The notes beneath the pieces were generated by a model. That model saw only the letters and a list, made by a program, of their open reading frames with translations. It did no database searches and was not told where the DNA came from. A DNA stretch of 64,000 nt from the NCBI GenBank assembly GCA_012064415.1, contig SSNU01000208.1:649725-713724 (forward strand), read 5' to 3'. The stretch comes from Gyrodactylus bullatarudis (Eukaryota > Platyhelminthes > Monogenea > Gyrodactylidea > Gyrodactylidae). Shown one piece after another: positions 14,401 through 29,400 of the stretch. Both the position numbers and the translations under genes were made by a program. Numbering within the stretch: the stretch's first letter is position 1; each line of letters begins with the position of its first letter.

Positions 14401-17400
14401 CCAAATTCAAATTCTTTGTCTAATAATGATCTTGAATATATTCATTTAACTGCTTCAAATCTTTGAAATCGATAAAAATTTCGGATTCGAAAGTTGAGAG
14501 AGTGGAAATTTGGTGCATTTTCAAAATTTGAAAAACGGCCTTATTCTGGTCAGATTGAAATTTTTAAAAACTAAGTTATTAGCTTATTTCATTATGGAAT
14601 TTGAAAAATATATTCCGAAGAATTGAGTTTTAAGTAAGTAAAAGTCAATTTTCATCTTCATGTCAATTAGGTTTAGTAAGGTAACAAGCGAACAAAGTCA
14701 ATTTATGCCGAACAGCTTCCTGAAGAACAACTCGGTTCAAAATTAGGTATCAAGATTTTCAACATGACATATGGAGATGTTTAAATAAATTCTTCATTTA
14801 CTAGAAATCAAATGAGAATTATTAAAAAACTGGTAAAGTATTTATTAATACTTTTATAGAGTAGTATTGAAGTTCATAAAGAGAGATATTCCATTATTCA
14901 AAGACAGGAATAATGTGAGTAATGAAAGAAGATGATAAAACATTAATTCAGTTTCAAGTACATGGGAACTGAGGATCGAGGGAAAATTAGAATTGACCGA
15001 TTAATTCAAATTCGCTACTGGTATTAGATTGTTTGTTGCATCGGATCAGCATTTGATATGAAAAAATGACATATCAAATGACACTAATAAATTATTGGAT
15101 TATCACGTACGATATAGACACATTCAAGTGATTTTATGTGCCGATAACTATACAGTCTTTTGAGATATTTTCTTTTTTAATATCCGACAATTTTATTAAA
15201 AAGTTTGCATTCAACAAACTATATTAGAGATTATTATGAATGAGTAATTCAAGTTGTTTGTCAAAAACGTCCGAGTATTCACTTAAATTCATAACTTAAA
15301 TCATTTTTGGAGCAATACCACTGATGATTCTTTAAGAAATGCGCATATGGTTTTAAATATCTTTTTCTTATATATTCCCAAAATATTAGAGATATTATTA
15401 TTAGTATTTTCATAAAAATCCTTGATTTTCATTTAAATTATTACAGTATTCAAAATATATATAATTTGATGTAGATTTTGGTCAACAAACTCAATTTTAA
15501 ATATGAACTCATTGATTTCAAGTCACTAAAGACAACTAAGAAGGTTGAAAGATTTCAACATTCAATTCACAAGGGAAGTCGATGTTCAAAGATACAATTC
15601 AATGTCTCTGGCACTCTAAAGATGATATTAATTTCAAAAAACAGTAAATTTCTCGAAATCAAAATACAACTTAGGGCTGCAAATAAGCTTTAAATTCTTT
15701 TCAATGAATAGGTTAGAGTTGATATAAAAAATAATTACTATAAGTCTTATATGAGGAAAACTGAATTAATTCATAAAGATAGTCATTTAGTCTTCTTTGA
15801 AGTAGAGAAAGGATTGACATAATGATTATCTCTATAGTCCTGTTCCCACTTACTACTACTCAGTCACTAATCAAAAGTTAATCATCTTGACTTAAATCCT
15901 CTTTATGAGAAGTTTTTCTTGAATTAAATTCCAGCATCCTATAGAACAGACAGACCATATAATAAAACCAAGAATTGCAGAGAAAAATTGGAAATCAAGC
16001 AAATTGTATCAGATTAAGATATTTAAAGTGTAGAAAACACTCAGAAATTAAATGTAAAAATTGACATGCCGCTTAACGGAAACAATTCATAAGGATAAAG
16101 TTTTGTACAAGTATCAAGAGTGATAATTTACTCTCATTTTGAAGATTAGATTGAAGGTGTAACTTTGTCGGCGAGATCCGGTGCTTCATAAACTTTAGGA
16201 GCTTCTCGTACCAACTAGAAAGAAATGTTTGAAAGACCAAAGAAGGATAATATTGATCCAAATTTTATTATGAAACTAATCTTAGGTCAACTTTATTCAA
16301 CAGTCAATCAATTTCATTCAGAAATGAAACTGGAATATCCCGATTTGAATTCTATTCAATCTAACTATGATTGACAAATCGTTCTACTTTATAATGGAAA
16401 ATCTTAAATAACATTCGGCAAAGGAAAAAAATCAGATTTTTAAGTGAATATTTAAGAAAAGTCAGAGGACTTTCTGATTCTGATACAAGACACTGTTTTG
16501 ATCTAAGGAAAATCAATACTCTATCGTGATTGGTCAAAATAAAAAATATTACTACACATTGGAAATTCATTGAACAATACCCACGTGGAATTAATTTGCT
16601 TTCATTACACGAATAAAAGAAATACTCATTTTTATGCTACACTTTATAGACTCTTTCGAATTTCCATATACTTTCAATCAGAGAATGGGAACAAGAAAGA
16701 AACCGAAAAAATTCCCCATTGTGTTTGTTTTTGTTGTTAACTTTTCAAATCAATCATCATTAGGGATCTTTATCTCTTTATCTTCTAATTGTTCTCTCTT
16801 TTATTAGATTTTTTTTTCTATTACAATCTCATTTTGTTTAGTATCCAACTTGGCAAACTTTATAGACAGCAACAAAGAGAAAAAAAGAAATATCTCGTTT
16901 GCCAAAGTATTTCTAATATAAACTCTTTAGGCCCTTTTCTCTAATGGAAGCATTTGTAGTACAAAGAAGTATTACGTTTTGCTAATTTTCATTAACAAGA
17001 AGTGGCAATAATTGGGCTTTTTGAGTTCTATTTCAGGTGTACTCTTCAGTATCTAATACGGTTTTCAATGTTTTATTCTTAATTTTAAGGTAAGTGATTC
17101 TTTGAATCGGATGATCCACAAACTTGAATTGAATGGACTAACAGTATAAGTCGCTTATGTCAAAGTTTTGCTATCTGAAATGAATTCATATTCTAATTCG
17201 TACATAAATATAACTACATCTAATGACATTAAATTGGGATATTTTTTCTCTTGTCAATTTATATCCAAATCTGATTTTTCCATTTTCTCAAGGACAGAAT
17301 GGACATTTGTATAGGATAAGGATATATGTTAGGAATTCTAATTGACCACTGCTACTACGCCAAGCTAGTTCACTAACTCACTGTTCAATTCAATCTGTTG

Positions 17401-20400
17401 TGGAGCGATATTACAAAAATGGATTTGTTAGCTGATAAGAAATGGGTATATATCCAATATATCCAATAATACTTGATTTTTTCAAAATTAATTGCTCAAC
17501 AAGGCAAGAAGAAGTAGGAACACTATTATAGAAAGCCAATTAAACATCTGTTCAATTTTATTTGTTGATACATAAAGATGTGAATTTGCTATTTATACAA
17601 AAATCTCAATATTTTAGTTTTATACCGAAATCCACACGTAACAATTCCATTTATTGCTAAAAATTATTTCACAAAAAAATTTCACCATTATTGAAAATAT
17701 CTTGGAATTTAAAGGTCGAGAGTCGAAGTGGTAAGACAACGGATTGTAACAAATGTTCTACTCTTAATTGAGAAATAATAAAAACATTTTTTCGTATTAA
17801 ATCTTGAATTACTCGAAAAATCATATTTTTGATATTTCCCCCCTTTCACACCAAACTCTGGCAGCCCTCCAATTTTTATTGCTACCTACTTGTTTTGTAT
17901 TTTAATAGAAACTCCACTGGTCTATTCAAATTAATTTTGAGTTTTTTACTCGTCTCAATCAGGTTAGGATTGAATAAGAATTTACATGGAAACTGAGAGA
18001 ATTAATAAGAGAAAAGAGAAGAAAAGTTACACCATCTCTTTCTATCTGTCTGAAAGAGAGAGAGAGATAGAGTAATTTCGCCAAGTAACTGCATTGTCTC
18101 AAGTGGTTCAATTAAGCTATTTGTATTCATAGCATTAAAAGCAACAATTGAAGAATATCTTAATGCAAATGTTAGACGAATAGGAAACTAAATACTAAAA
18201 ACAAATTAATTATGTCTATTCGATGTTTTCCAATGTGTAATTAATAATTACTAATTATATAAAAACAAAAATGGAAGCTTAACGTGTTCTAAGGATTTAG
18301 CTAGCCAGGAGGCATTCTAAACCATCCTCAATTCTGAAGATTACAGGAACCTATTGCTAAGAATTTATTATTTCAGTATGAAATGTGAGACCAAATATAG
18401 AATTATTCCACGAGATTTAACCCTTCATGTCACCCAGATTAGACAAATTTTTTACCTTGAAAAGATACTTACGAATCTGAATTCTTTTTTATCATTTAAA
18501 AGATAATAATTATTATAATAGACGTTAGAATTGGCATATTTTGGCTCTAAAACTAGTATTTTAAATGTATCGTAGTATTTTAATTATCACTCAAGAAACA
18601 ATGAGACATGAAGGGTTAATTGGCCGGACTTACCTTGTTCATTCCAATCATTAAGAATGATATCATCGGAATAAATGTTCATCTTGTCGAGGACAAAGTC
18701 TGCCAGGGTATCCCAGAATCTCAACTTGAAACTGAGATCATGGAGCGAGTCACTTCTAAATGTCCAGATGAACTGATGATTCATTGGTGGCATAATCTTT
18801 TCAGTCTGCTTCATGTCCATGGAAATGTTCATGAAAACATTACCTTGGGTAATATTCTCTAACCTAAATGAGTTTATCAAAATCATTAATTTTTATTGGC
18901 TACACAGAAATTTATTCTTATTAGCTCAACTCTCATTGGTTATTATTTTGGAACAAAAAGGTACAAATATGAAGTAAACTCGAGTCATAATTTGTTAATT
19001 GGTGACATTCTTGTTAGGATAATTGATATCACTAGGAAATTCAAACGATAAGATGGTATACTCACGTAACATTATAGGAGGACTGTTGTATGTTATCTCT
19101 TATCATCATGAGACCTTCCAATTGGTCATTTCGAATTTGAATCCATCTCGATAATCTACCATCTGTAATTTTGGATCATAAATGAATATTAAGCTAAGAT
19201 TTATATAACTCATTAAAGTTGAAGAAAACCCATTTCATATTAAAGGTCAAACGGAGTAGTCAGGAGTTGACAACGATAGAGAATCTTAGGCGGATTTTAA
19301 CTCGGAAAGTTTATGCCAATGGAAAAATATAAGAATAAAATAAGAAAGAATTTACAGACTAGAGGTCTTTGCTACTTTATAAAAGAAGTCTAATATCGAA
19401 GATTTCACTCGATAAAAATGAATAATTTTGATCTGTCCTTATTTTATTAAATGAAAACCAGTAAAATGCTCTTTCGAATGATCGGGTTCTAACCAGTTGA
19501 AAAGTTTTTTTAATGGGTCATTCTAAAGTTGGTTGATATGAAGTTGGGAATCTGTGATTTTTACGAAAAACTCGGTTTTTTCATCAAAAATTCGAATATA
19601 TAAGACATATTTTAAAGAAAAAAATTCTATGAAAATATTATTTTCATGAAATATATGGTCATCTTTCAAATTTCGATTTGGCGCCAAAATCCCATTTTTT
19701 CGAACTTTGAACTGAAATTTTTATTGATTTGAATGTAGAACTATTGCAAAAAGATGTTTTTTAGGATCAGAATAAGACAAGAAAGCCGAATATCGCTGAT
19801 AAACTTTCGAAAGAACGACCATTTTTGAGGGATTTCGATTTATTGAAATTTCATCAATTTTTGAGTAGTGAAACTGACCAAAAAAACGAAATTCAGCTCC
19901 CAAACGATACTGAGGTTATGCATTAGAATGAATTAAGCATATTCGGCTTTCCTGTCTTATTCTGATCCTAAAAAACATCTTTTTGCAATAGTTCTACATT
20001 CAAATCAATAAAAATTTTGAGTTCAAAGTTCGAAAAAATGGGATTTTGGCGCTAAATCGAAATTTGAAAGATGATCATATATTCCATGAAAATAATATTT
20101 TCATAGAATTTTTTTCTTTAATCGGGCAAAATTAGTTGGATTCCAAAATATGTCTTATATATTCGAATTTTTGATGAAAAAACCGAGTTTTTCGTAAAAA
20201 TCACAGATTCCTAACTTCATATCAATTAGCTTTAGATTGTATTGCAAAATTACTCTTGATAAATTAAAAAAGAAAGGGCCTTTTAATATCCGGTTGATAG
20301 TCAAGAGGAGTATGCAATCATTTGTCTTCTTACGTCTTCTCCAGTCGATCTCAAAAACTCTTCCTTCCCAGAGAATTCTTCTTTTCTTTTATAATTATTA

Positions 20401-23400
20401 TTCTCCAATAATACCAATTCAAGAGGATTCAAAATCAAATATCCTGAATATTGCGAAAGGATAAGGAGAATAAATACAATGTTCAGTATAATTGTTCCTT
20501 TGCCTAGTCTACTCTTTCGTTTCTTCCATAAGCCATTCTCTTAGGAAATCCAGAATTTGAAGTTAGAGTTGAGAATGAAGATGAGAATTTACTATTTTCA
20601 CACAAAAAACACTCAATGTTTCTCTCCTGATTGTCAGGGAGACAAGTGGTTTTCAGAAATGTAGGTTAATGAAACAATAGAAGTTAGGGCATATCTTTTG
20701 AATCTTAAAGGTTTTGTCAATTCCAGTTATTCAAATCGATTTAAACTCCTTCATCAACTCTACAGAAATTAGTTCTTTATCAAAATTTAAGTTTTTCTTG
20801 AAAATGAGGAATTTCTCTAAACTTCTTTAGCCAAATTTGAATTGTCCAATAGGGTAGGGTGGAATTTTTAACCTCATATTAGTACCAACTTTTCTGATAG
20901 AACTATAATAAATTCTAAGCATTATTTTGTATATTAAAGCATGTGTCGAAAATGCTTCACAATAATGTCATTCAGTTTTTAAAATGGGATAATTACAAAA
21001 AAAAATGGACACACCTTTGTATATTTCATGAACAAATGGACACATAGTTGTGTATTTCATTAACAAATGGAAATTCCTCATTTAAAAATATACATATATA
21101 TATATATTGGTCCACATAAATAGGAGTTGTGTATCAATTTCTTATTCAAAACCTGCTCGATTTGGATTTTTTCTAAAGCTTAGCTGACGTCTAAAGATCG
21201 CTCTTCACGATTACTTTATCAAGCTATCTAAACCCATAAAGTATGATAAAGGCTGCTCAACATTCTATGCGCCGCGGTAATATGTAATAGGGAAAATTGT
21301 CAATTCAGAGCCAGATTCTACATAGGGTCAGATTCTTTGTTTTGCCCTGAAGTAAACTTATTTTCTTACATATATTAGAATGATTTAAAAACAGATCTGA
21401 ATATGATAGCCAATGTTATGGAACCCATAGCGGAAAATTTAAGCAATATGTTTTGAATAAGAAGTTGATACACAACTCCTATTTATGTGGACCAATATAC
21501 ATATATATATAAATGTATTAAATGAGGAATTTCCATTTGTTAATGAAATACACAACGATGTGTCCATTTGTTCATGAAATATACAAAGGTGTGTCCATTT
21601 GTTTTTGTAAAATATGAAAATGGTCCATTTGTTTTTGTAATTATCCCTTTTAAAATCTATAATAATTTAACAAATCAAAGAAAACGTCCAAATTTTTTCT
21701 TGTTTAATTACTAATAACTTATCGGGTCATTTTATTTTGGCTGATCATTCAGGGAAACAAATTGAGTTTCTTGGAAAAATAACAAATTCTCATTTTCATA
21801 TCAACTTTATATTCAGAGACTTTTTGTTCTAATTCCAACAAAGAACTCCTTTTCTTCATCTTGATACTACAGTAAAATTTTATCGAGTTTGTAGATCTTC
21901 ATCATTTGCTGAAATGAAAAGCTTTTTGCAAACTTCTTCTAAAGAGTAAGCCAAAATAAGATTTCCATTTAGATAGATATAAAGTAGTCTTTACTTGGTA
22001 AAATATCCATTCAATTTTGTTCAACTAAAACCATAATCAGCATTCAAAGTTACAAAGTCTTGGGATGATCTGTTTTCATTCCTTGAACCAATTAGGGAAA
22101 AATACCTAATAATAACATAGAGTCAGACGATGTAGCACCAGAACTGCTCCGGAAACTATAACATTGTATTTCATTCGAAAGTTCATAAAACAGATTGTAG
22201 ATTTGACGTCTCCAGTACAAAGAAACCCTTTTGTTGAAAATCATTTGCAAGAGACACTTTAGTTTTAGTCGTATTCATCTCATGATCTCTATTCTCAACT
22301 GTACCCTATATATTTATTATTTTATTTATAACTCATCGACAAAAAGTTTTTGTTTTTTTATTAATATTTTAGGAATCGTGTGTAGACATTTGTGTGTATG
22401 CGTGTATTTGCATGAGACTGAATAGGAAAAAGGTGAACAGAGAAAGAGTATCAGTATCAGCACGAGGAAACAAGCAGGAGAATATGTGTAGTCCTCAATT
22501 TGTACTACGTTATAGTATGTTAGTATGGATTAGAACACTAGTTTTTTGTTGTTGTTTGTCAAGATTAGACTGTTTAATAGGAGAGAAGAAGAGGTAATAG
22601 AGTTCCCTATTTTGCATTCGTGACTTCAAATAATAATGATAACAATAAATGTTATTAGTATTCTGTATTTGGCCAAAAAACAACAACAACAACTAATATA
22701 CTAAAGCTTACATAGAGAGAGATAGAGAAGAACAGAGAATCTAAATTTATATGGGAAAATTTAGAATTATAAATTTGTTGTTTATTAGATTTACAATCCA
22801 ATGGTCATGCATAGGAACGAGTAACAATGATAACAATGACATTACTAGTTAGTTAGCTACCAAGTTATTGTCCAGTGAACAGTGTAAGTATTAGGACAAA
22901 ACAGAGAGATAAAAGTACTAGAATTTCAAATGTATACGTATCTTGTAGCTGGAATTAGAAGAAATGGATTTATATTGCATACTCTCTTCAAGAAGCTAAC
23001 ATGAATTAACAGCTTGAGAGAACAATCAAGTCCTTATCATACGAATAACAAAGAGGATGTTTCACCATCAAATAAAACATGAAAACGAATAAAATGACCA
23101 ACACGATTCTAAGAGAAGTTACGAGAGTTCAACTATTCTCATATGGTTCGCAAATTGACTGCAATAGAATAGCAAAAATCTTCGAGGACTACTCGTAACT
23201 ACCAGTCATGTTTATAATGTATAGATACTCACCAGGATCATAAACCCGAAAGTGGCCATTAGCCAGGCTTTGATTCAATAGTTTCAATTCAATAGAAAAC
23301 ATTCGGCCAGAGCTCTTTGATAGATAGATAATATTAGAATTGTCTCTTTTGGGAGGATGGTATTGTGGTAAGACACATGGACCACGTTGCATAACATTGC

Positions 23401-26400
23401 CAGCCTTAATTTCTGCAAGATCTTGAAAGAACTCAATAAGCTTCCTCGATGGAGATGACCATTGGTTGATGTTCATGGTACTTCGGAAGATGATGCGCTT
23501 CATGAATTTATTGTATTCGTGTGGACATGAGAAAATGGTTGTTTTTTCAGTGTTGTAAAACTCTGAACGAGAAATGCCCAACAAGTATTGATAATCTGAT
23601 TCTAAAGTATATTCAACTATAATATTTCTACTTGTAAGTATATTGATGATTGAGTATACAAATTCTTAAATACTAACCTTTAACAATGGTCTCAACCCTT
23701 GTTGCTCCAATACAAAAGCTGACACACTCTTTATCGATGAATTTATTAAATTTCAACATAAACTGATACTTTGTGACGATAGTAAGGGATTGGTTAAATG
23801 CAACACGTAGAGTAATTACATCATTTGAATTGACATCAGGTATTCGTCGGGGTAGGATTGTCACGTTGAACGGAGATAGAAATGTTCGCTTTTCACGTAC
23901 ACTTTTGTATCGTAAACTAAAAATAAATATGTATTAAACTCTCTCCATTTACAAGAGTGGGATATAAATTACTAGAGGTAAACTGTTTTCTCCAGCGTAT
24001 GAGATGCATTCAAATAGACTCCGTAGATATAGCCATCAGTTTGGTCTACAGCTAGCCATGTGGTTGGGGAATCTTCTCTGATGACAACTCGATCTTGACA
24101 GATGAAAATGAAATTGAAAATCAATAAATGCTTAACCTATTCTAAAGTTTAAAGTTTAGAATCTAAACAAGAAGACAACAGAGTATCAACTGATAGTATT
24201 GCAAGAATATTAAAAACGTACTTTTTGTAAGAATTTCCATAGAGTGAATTTTATCAAGGGATTCATCGCCCCGATGGAAATTGATCTTCTGTCGGAATAG
24301 AAACCCTTAGAAAAAAGTAATTTTCAACTTCCTAAGCATTGAAGAAATAAATGTAAACTCACCAGGTTCAACAAAGACTGGATTGATCAGGTTTGTAACA
24401 AGATGATCTTGCTCTAAAAGTACAAAATTATTTCTGAGTCAAGCTAATTGATACGAAGTTGAGGTATTTTAGGAGCATAAAAACATACGCGTTATTTCAC
24501 TAAATTTCAAGCATAAAAACTGATCGAGAAAAAATGATACTGAGCTGAATCTTAGTTTTGATCATAAATATTTTCAAGAAAATTTGGCCCCAACTCAAAA
24601 TTTGAGTTCTCCCCACTTGAGAAGAAGGCAAAAGAAAGGTTGCTTACGATTTTTAAAGCCGTCTAGAATGTTGCAAATACTTTCTGGGATGACAGTCTGT
24701 TGGCAATCGACAAACTTGTGGTCGCCAAAGAGGCCGGAATTTTTCCTTATCGTATCACAGACATTGGGCAAAATGGCTTCCTGACACTTGTCGAGAAGAT
24801 ACTTTTGTTGGAAACTGTCGATATTGTGTACGGCAACTTGTGAGAGCCATTCGGATTCAGCTGTTTTAACTGGATGGCCATGCTTCAAATAGACCAAAGC
24901 AATCTGAAGGAGAACAGCGTCTATGGCCAACTCAACTGTTGTCAGCTAGAAAGTAAACTCGGTTATGAGGCGATAAACAGAATTTGAATCGGTAAACTTT
25001 ACCTCGAGAATGAAAAATTGATCGATAGGCTTATTGAGAATCTGAGCGATTGTCGTGATGATTCTCTTGGTTGAATCAATCGAAAACTGTGAATTGAGAA
25101 TTTTGAAACGGAGGTTTGTTGAGTTATTCGAGAGAATTTGACGCAAAATGACTTGACGGAGTTCAATGATGAACTTGAAGTTGACGCTCGTTAGATTCTT
25201 TTGGTCCATGATGGTAAAACTAATAAATAAACGTCAAGTTACTTGGTAGTATATTGATGAATTATTATTTTTAATCATCATTAAGGAAGATATTTATAGT
25301 GTATAGTGTTGTGATATACGTGTTCAGATGCCCTAAAATATAAATAGATTTATAAATAGATTAACTTACTTGGCAACTAATTTTTGTTGTGCAGGACTGA
25401 AGGGAGTAACGTAGCAAAATTTATTCTGCTGAAACGAACAAAATTCTTCATCTGTGCACGTATACTTGAAGATTAAATCTGAGTCCTGATAAGGCTTTAG
25501 GGTATTGAAAACTGTCACCGGAAATGATTTGCATTCCAAAACACCTAAATTAATAACAATAATAATACACATTATTAACAGTTTGGCCTAGATTTTGGAT
25601 TTTATCAAAGAAGTCTACAGTTTGGTTCGTGTGAGAAAGAGCTTACCTGGATTTCCATTTGTGGAGACGGGAAATATGTTATTCGGTGTTGGTGGGACTA
25701 CTTTGAGAATAAAATCCTCTAGTAAAAAGAAAAAGAGTTTATTAATAATTGAAGACTCAATGGAATCCGATTTACAATACAATCAAAAAAAGGCTGCACC
25801 TGCAAATGGTAAAAGAGGTAAAAAACATAAAAGTCTGAGTGGGCAACCAACATTGGACAGATACGTAAAAAGAAAGCAGTGATCATGGATACAAGCCATC
25901 AACCCTGGCTCCCTTTCCTTCAATACTCCAAATTAAAAGAACCAATCAGAGGATTTCGATTTTTCAAACATTTTGCTATATATATCTAGCCGGTGTAATA
26001 GTCTGATGAGAACCGGTGAGATATAAGCTATATAACTAAATATTCACTCGTCTTCTAAATCCTCTTAATGAATAGTTCATTAGAATCAGAAAATATTTTC
26101 AAAGAAGCTCGGCAATACTTCCCAAACAATCAAAAAGTCAACATCAATCCGATCTTAGGGCTCATATTTTAATCCTATTTTCGATCTATTTGACCCTCTA
26201 CTATAAGGTAGCCATAAAAAAATTAAAAAATACAGATTTTAGGTCTAATTTTAATTCTAAAGAAAAGACCTTACCCTGGCCGGACTTGTTGCCGGAAAAG
26301 GCACAAAGGCGCATCTTGTGTTCCCCAATATTCTCAACCTTTGGCTCTATCGTGATCTGGTTGTCCTTGAATTTTATCCAACTTCCAGGTTGATCATCAA

Positions 26401-29400
26401 CAAAGAGTACCTCATCATTGATAATGCGATAGAGTTCATATCGTACCATGACTTTGTTGTGATCGGCAGAGTCAACAAAAATGTTTGTGGGCAATTTCAA
26501 AATTGTTGTCTTTTTCGTGTGCACGTCTGAAATGGAGATCTTTTCAATGGCTATGAGTTCACTGTTTATTTCACGCCTCGACAGGCTGTTTGGTATGGAA
26601 CACAATTTGGACAATTCATTCTTTATGAAGTATCCATTTGGATCGTCAATGAGGAACTTGATACAAATTCCATTGCTGAAATTAAAATTATTGATTACTG
26701 CATAGTATAGTAAAAAGACACAAATTCCCTTTAGAAAGGTTTATTATAAAAGTATCTCTAGACTATACATCAATCAGAAATAATTCGTGCAACACAAGGC
26801 CGATATTGCCTTTTGACTTGGAAGAGATCAAGTTACAAGTGTGAGAACTAAGGTAAATTCTCATATTCAACGGTTTTTATAGGGGTTCAAAGTATATTTC
26901 TATATTCCAACTGATATTCAGGTATAATATCTGTATTTTGCAAAAAAAATGGATTTCAATATTTTTGAGAAATTTTGTAAAATCAAAATATTCCTTTGCA
27001 AGCCGGAAAATTCTACTGTATCTTTAATAATTATAATCGCAATTATTGGGGATGGTTTTTTGAAAAATTCAAATTTTCTTTTGTGCATGTTATTTTTGGT
27101 AATTATAATTTAAGACATTCATTTCATTTTTTCGGAATGTTATTTTATTTCAACAACTGTATGGCCTCATTTCACCATGAAATTCGAAAAATAATTTTGT
27201 TCCGGAGAAAATTATCGAATTTTTGTAAAAACAGTCAATTCTCGTATCAACTAGCTTTATCTTCAAGAGCGGATGATCATCTGAAGAAGGATACTGCGAT
27301 TACTAGGCATCTTAGACGGGAAGAACATGCAGCTGCAATTTCTAATTTTTCCGTTTTATACAAAAACCCACGACAGCATAGATAACTCTTAATGTTCAAC
27401 TATTCCTATAATCTTCAACTACCTTGGTCAGTGTGAGCTTTTTCACTTTTCTCTCCACTGTTGCTATTCACTGGAGAGAATTTTGGTGTTTTGTCAGCTT
27501 ACATTTTATTCTGATTTTCTTCGACTTTTACTATATTTCCTTCATAATTTTCCCATGTCCATTTAGTTTTTAACATTTTATCTTCTTTCAATTTTCTAAA
27601 CTTTAGCTTTAGATGAAAATTTCAAAAACCAGATGTAACACCTCAGAAAAAAATATCTAAAAAGTACATTTAAAATAAAATGATTTTGTTACGTTTTTTT
27701 ATTTCTATAATGATAATTTCTGATTGTAAAGAGAGAAAGAGACAGAGGAAAGACACACAGTCACACACTATTACATTCAGGTGGAAATCCAACTCTCTTT
27801 TCCCTCCCTCACAATAAAAAACTACACTCAATCATTTGTTTGTGAGTAAAAGGAGAAAAACGGAGAGAAAAACATGATTTTAAATTGAAAGTAAAATGTG
27901 GGGAGAACGGTTAAATTGATCAATTGAGCTATTATAAATTTTGAAAAGATAAACATTCGACTAATATACTGGATTTTGCTCTTCAATGCCTTTTTTCATG
28001 GTATAGAATGTGTGTGGAGTCAAAATTATCATTGAAATTTCTAGCTAAGACCAGGATTTGTTCCTAGCCAATGAGAGAACTGGTAACTTTGAACCAATGA
28101 AATTTCAGCTCATACAATCTAAGCAGGAATCCTAATGTGTAGAAAAAATAAAAAACCTATCGTTTGATATTTTACTCAAACCTTAATTTTAAATTAATCT
28201 TACCGATTGAAAAAATATAAATTACCCAATGTATTTGAACAAGAACGTTTTGCTAATAATGAGCAGTTCTCTAGAAATTAGGCAAGGAAAAAGACTAATT
28301 AATAAGATTTAGCTTAAGTAAGTAAGAATAAAGTATTTCTCTATATCACCAATATATATATATATATATATATACAGCCACTTTTACAGTGTACATACTC
28401 TGTCTTTACCTCTTGTAATCAATAAATGTAAATGATGATATCACATTTGAGTACATTTCATTTACGCTATTAAGAAAGGGGGAAGATGAAGAGGAAAGAA
28501 AAATACAGATGTAGAAAAGAACTACAACTACATAAGAAATAACAATAATAATTATTATTATTTAATGATCATAGAGAATTCCTTTTGAAAGAGAGAAATT
28601 TTCAACAATTCAATAGATGATTTCTCAGAAAATTACATCATATCACCACTGCATCCATTATACAGTATATATGTTACAGTGATTCTGGAAACTTGTGTGA
28701 GTCTGCAGGCTCCCTGATAGTCTGTAGACTCCCTAGTAAACCAGGAAATCTGGGCAACAATCAGTGAGTCCGCAGAATCTTAGGGATTCTGGAAACTAAT
28801 TATATAGATGCAGCATGAGTTTATTTCAATGTTTTTGTGATAATCTATTCGAAAAACTGTTATGTCATCAAGAATAGCGTAAGATGCCCTTATTCAAAAT
28901 TCGCATTAATTCGTCACACTGCTGTTAAATCATTTGAAGCCCTGGCTCTATATTTGAACTAAATAAAATGAGCCTAATAACCAACAGTGATAAACAGACT
29001 TAGAAAATTTCTTTTCACCTTTATTTTTTATTTAAACTTATCTTTCAATTCTGAAAATACTGGTTTATTCGGCTAAGCACTAGCAATGAGCAAGAACAGT
29101 GTATTTTATTCATATCAATGAAAATTTAGGACATAAAACTTGGTAGTTAAAATTAGTGATAGTTAATTTTCAGAATCCCTAAGAGTCTGCGAACTCACTA
29201 ATTGATGCCCAGGGATTCTGTGGAATTCCCAAAGTTTCCAGATTCACTGTTACTAGTGAATAGCTAATCAGGGAATCTGAAGACCGAGTTTCCAGATTAT
29301 ATTTATAGTACTTGGAATTTGATTATTAATAGAGAAATCTGGCTTATTTTCCTAATTGAATAACATAATAATTCAATCAGATAACTATCAGATATTCCAC

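Noticed and set aside
15478..15693. 71-codon plus-strand frame starting at a non-ATG codon
   Set aside because: No recognisable motif, no start codon and no splice-linked neighbour; likely chance in AT-rich DNA.
18620..18862. 80-codon plus-strand open frame
   Set aside because: Antisense shadow of dystroglycan exon 14.
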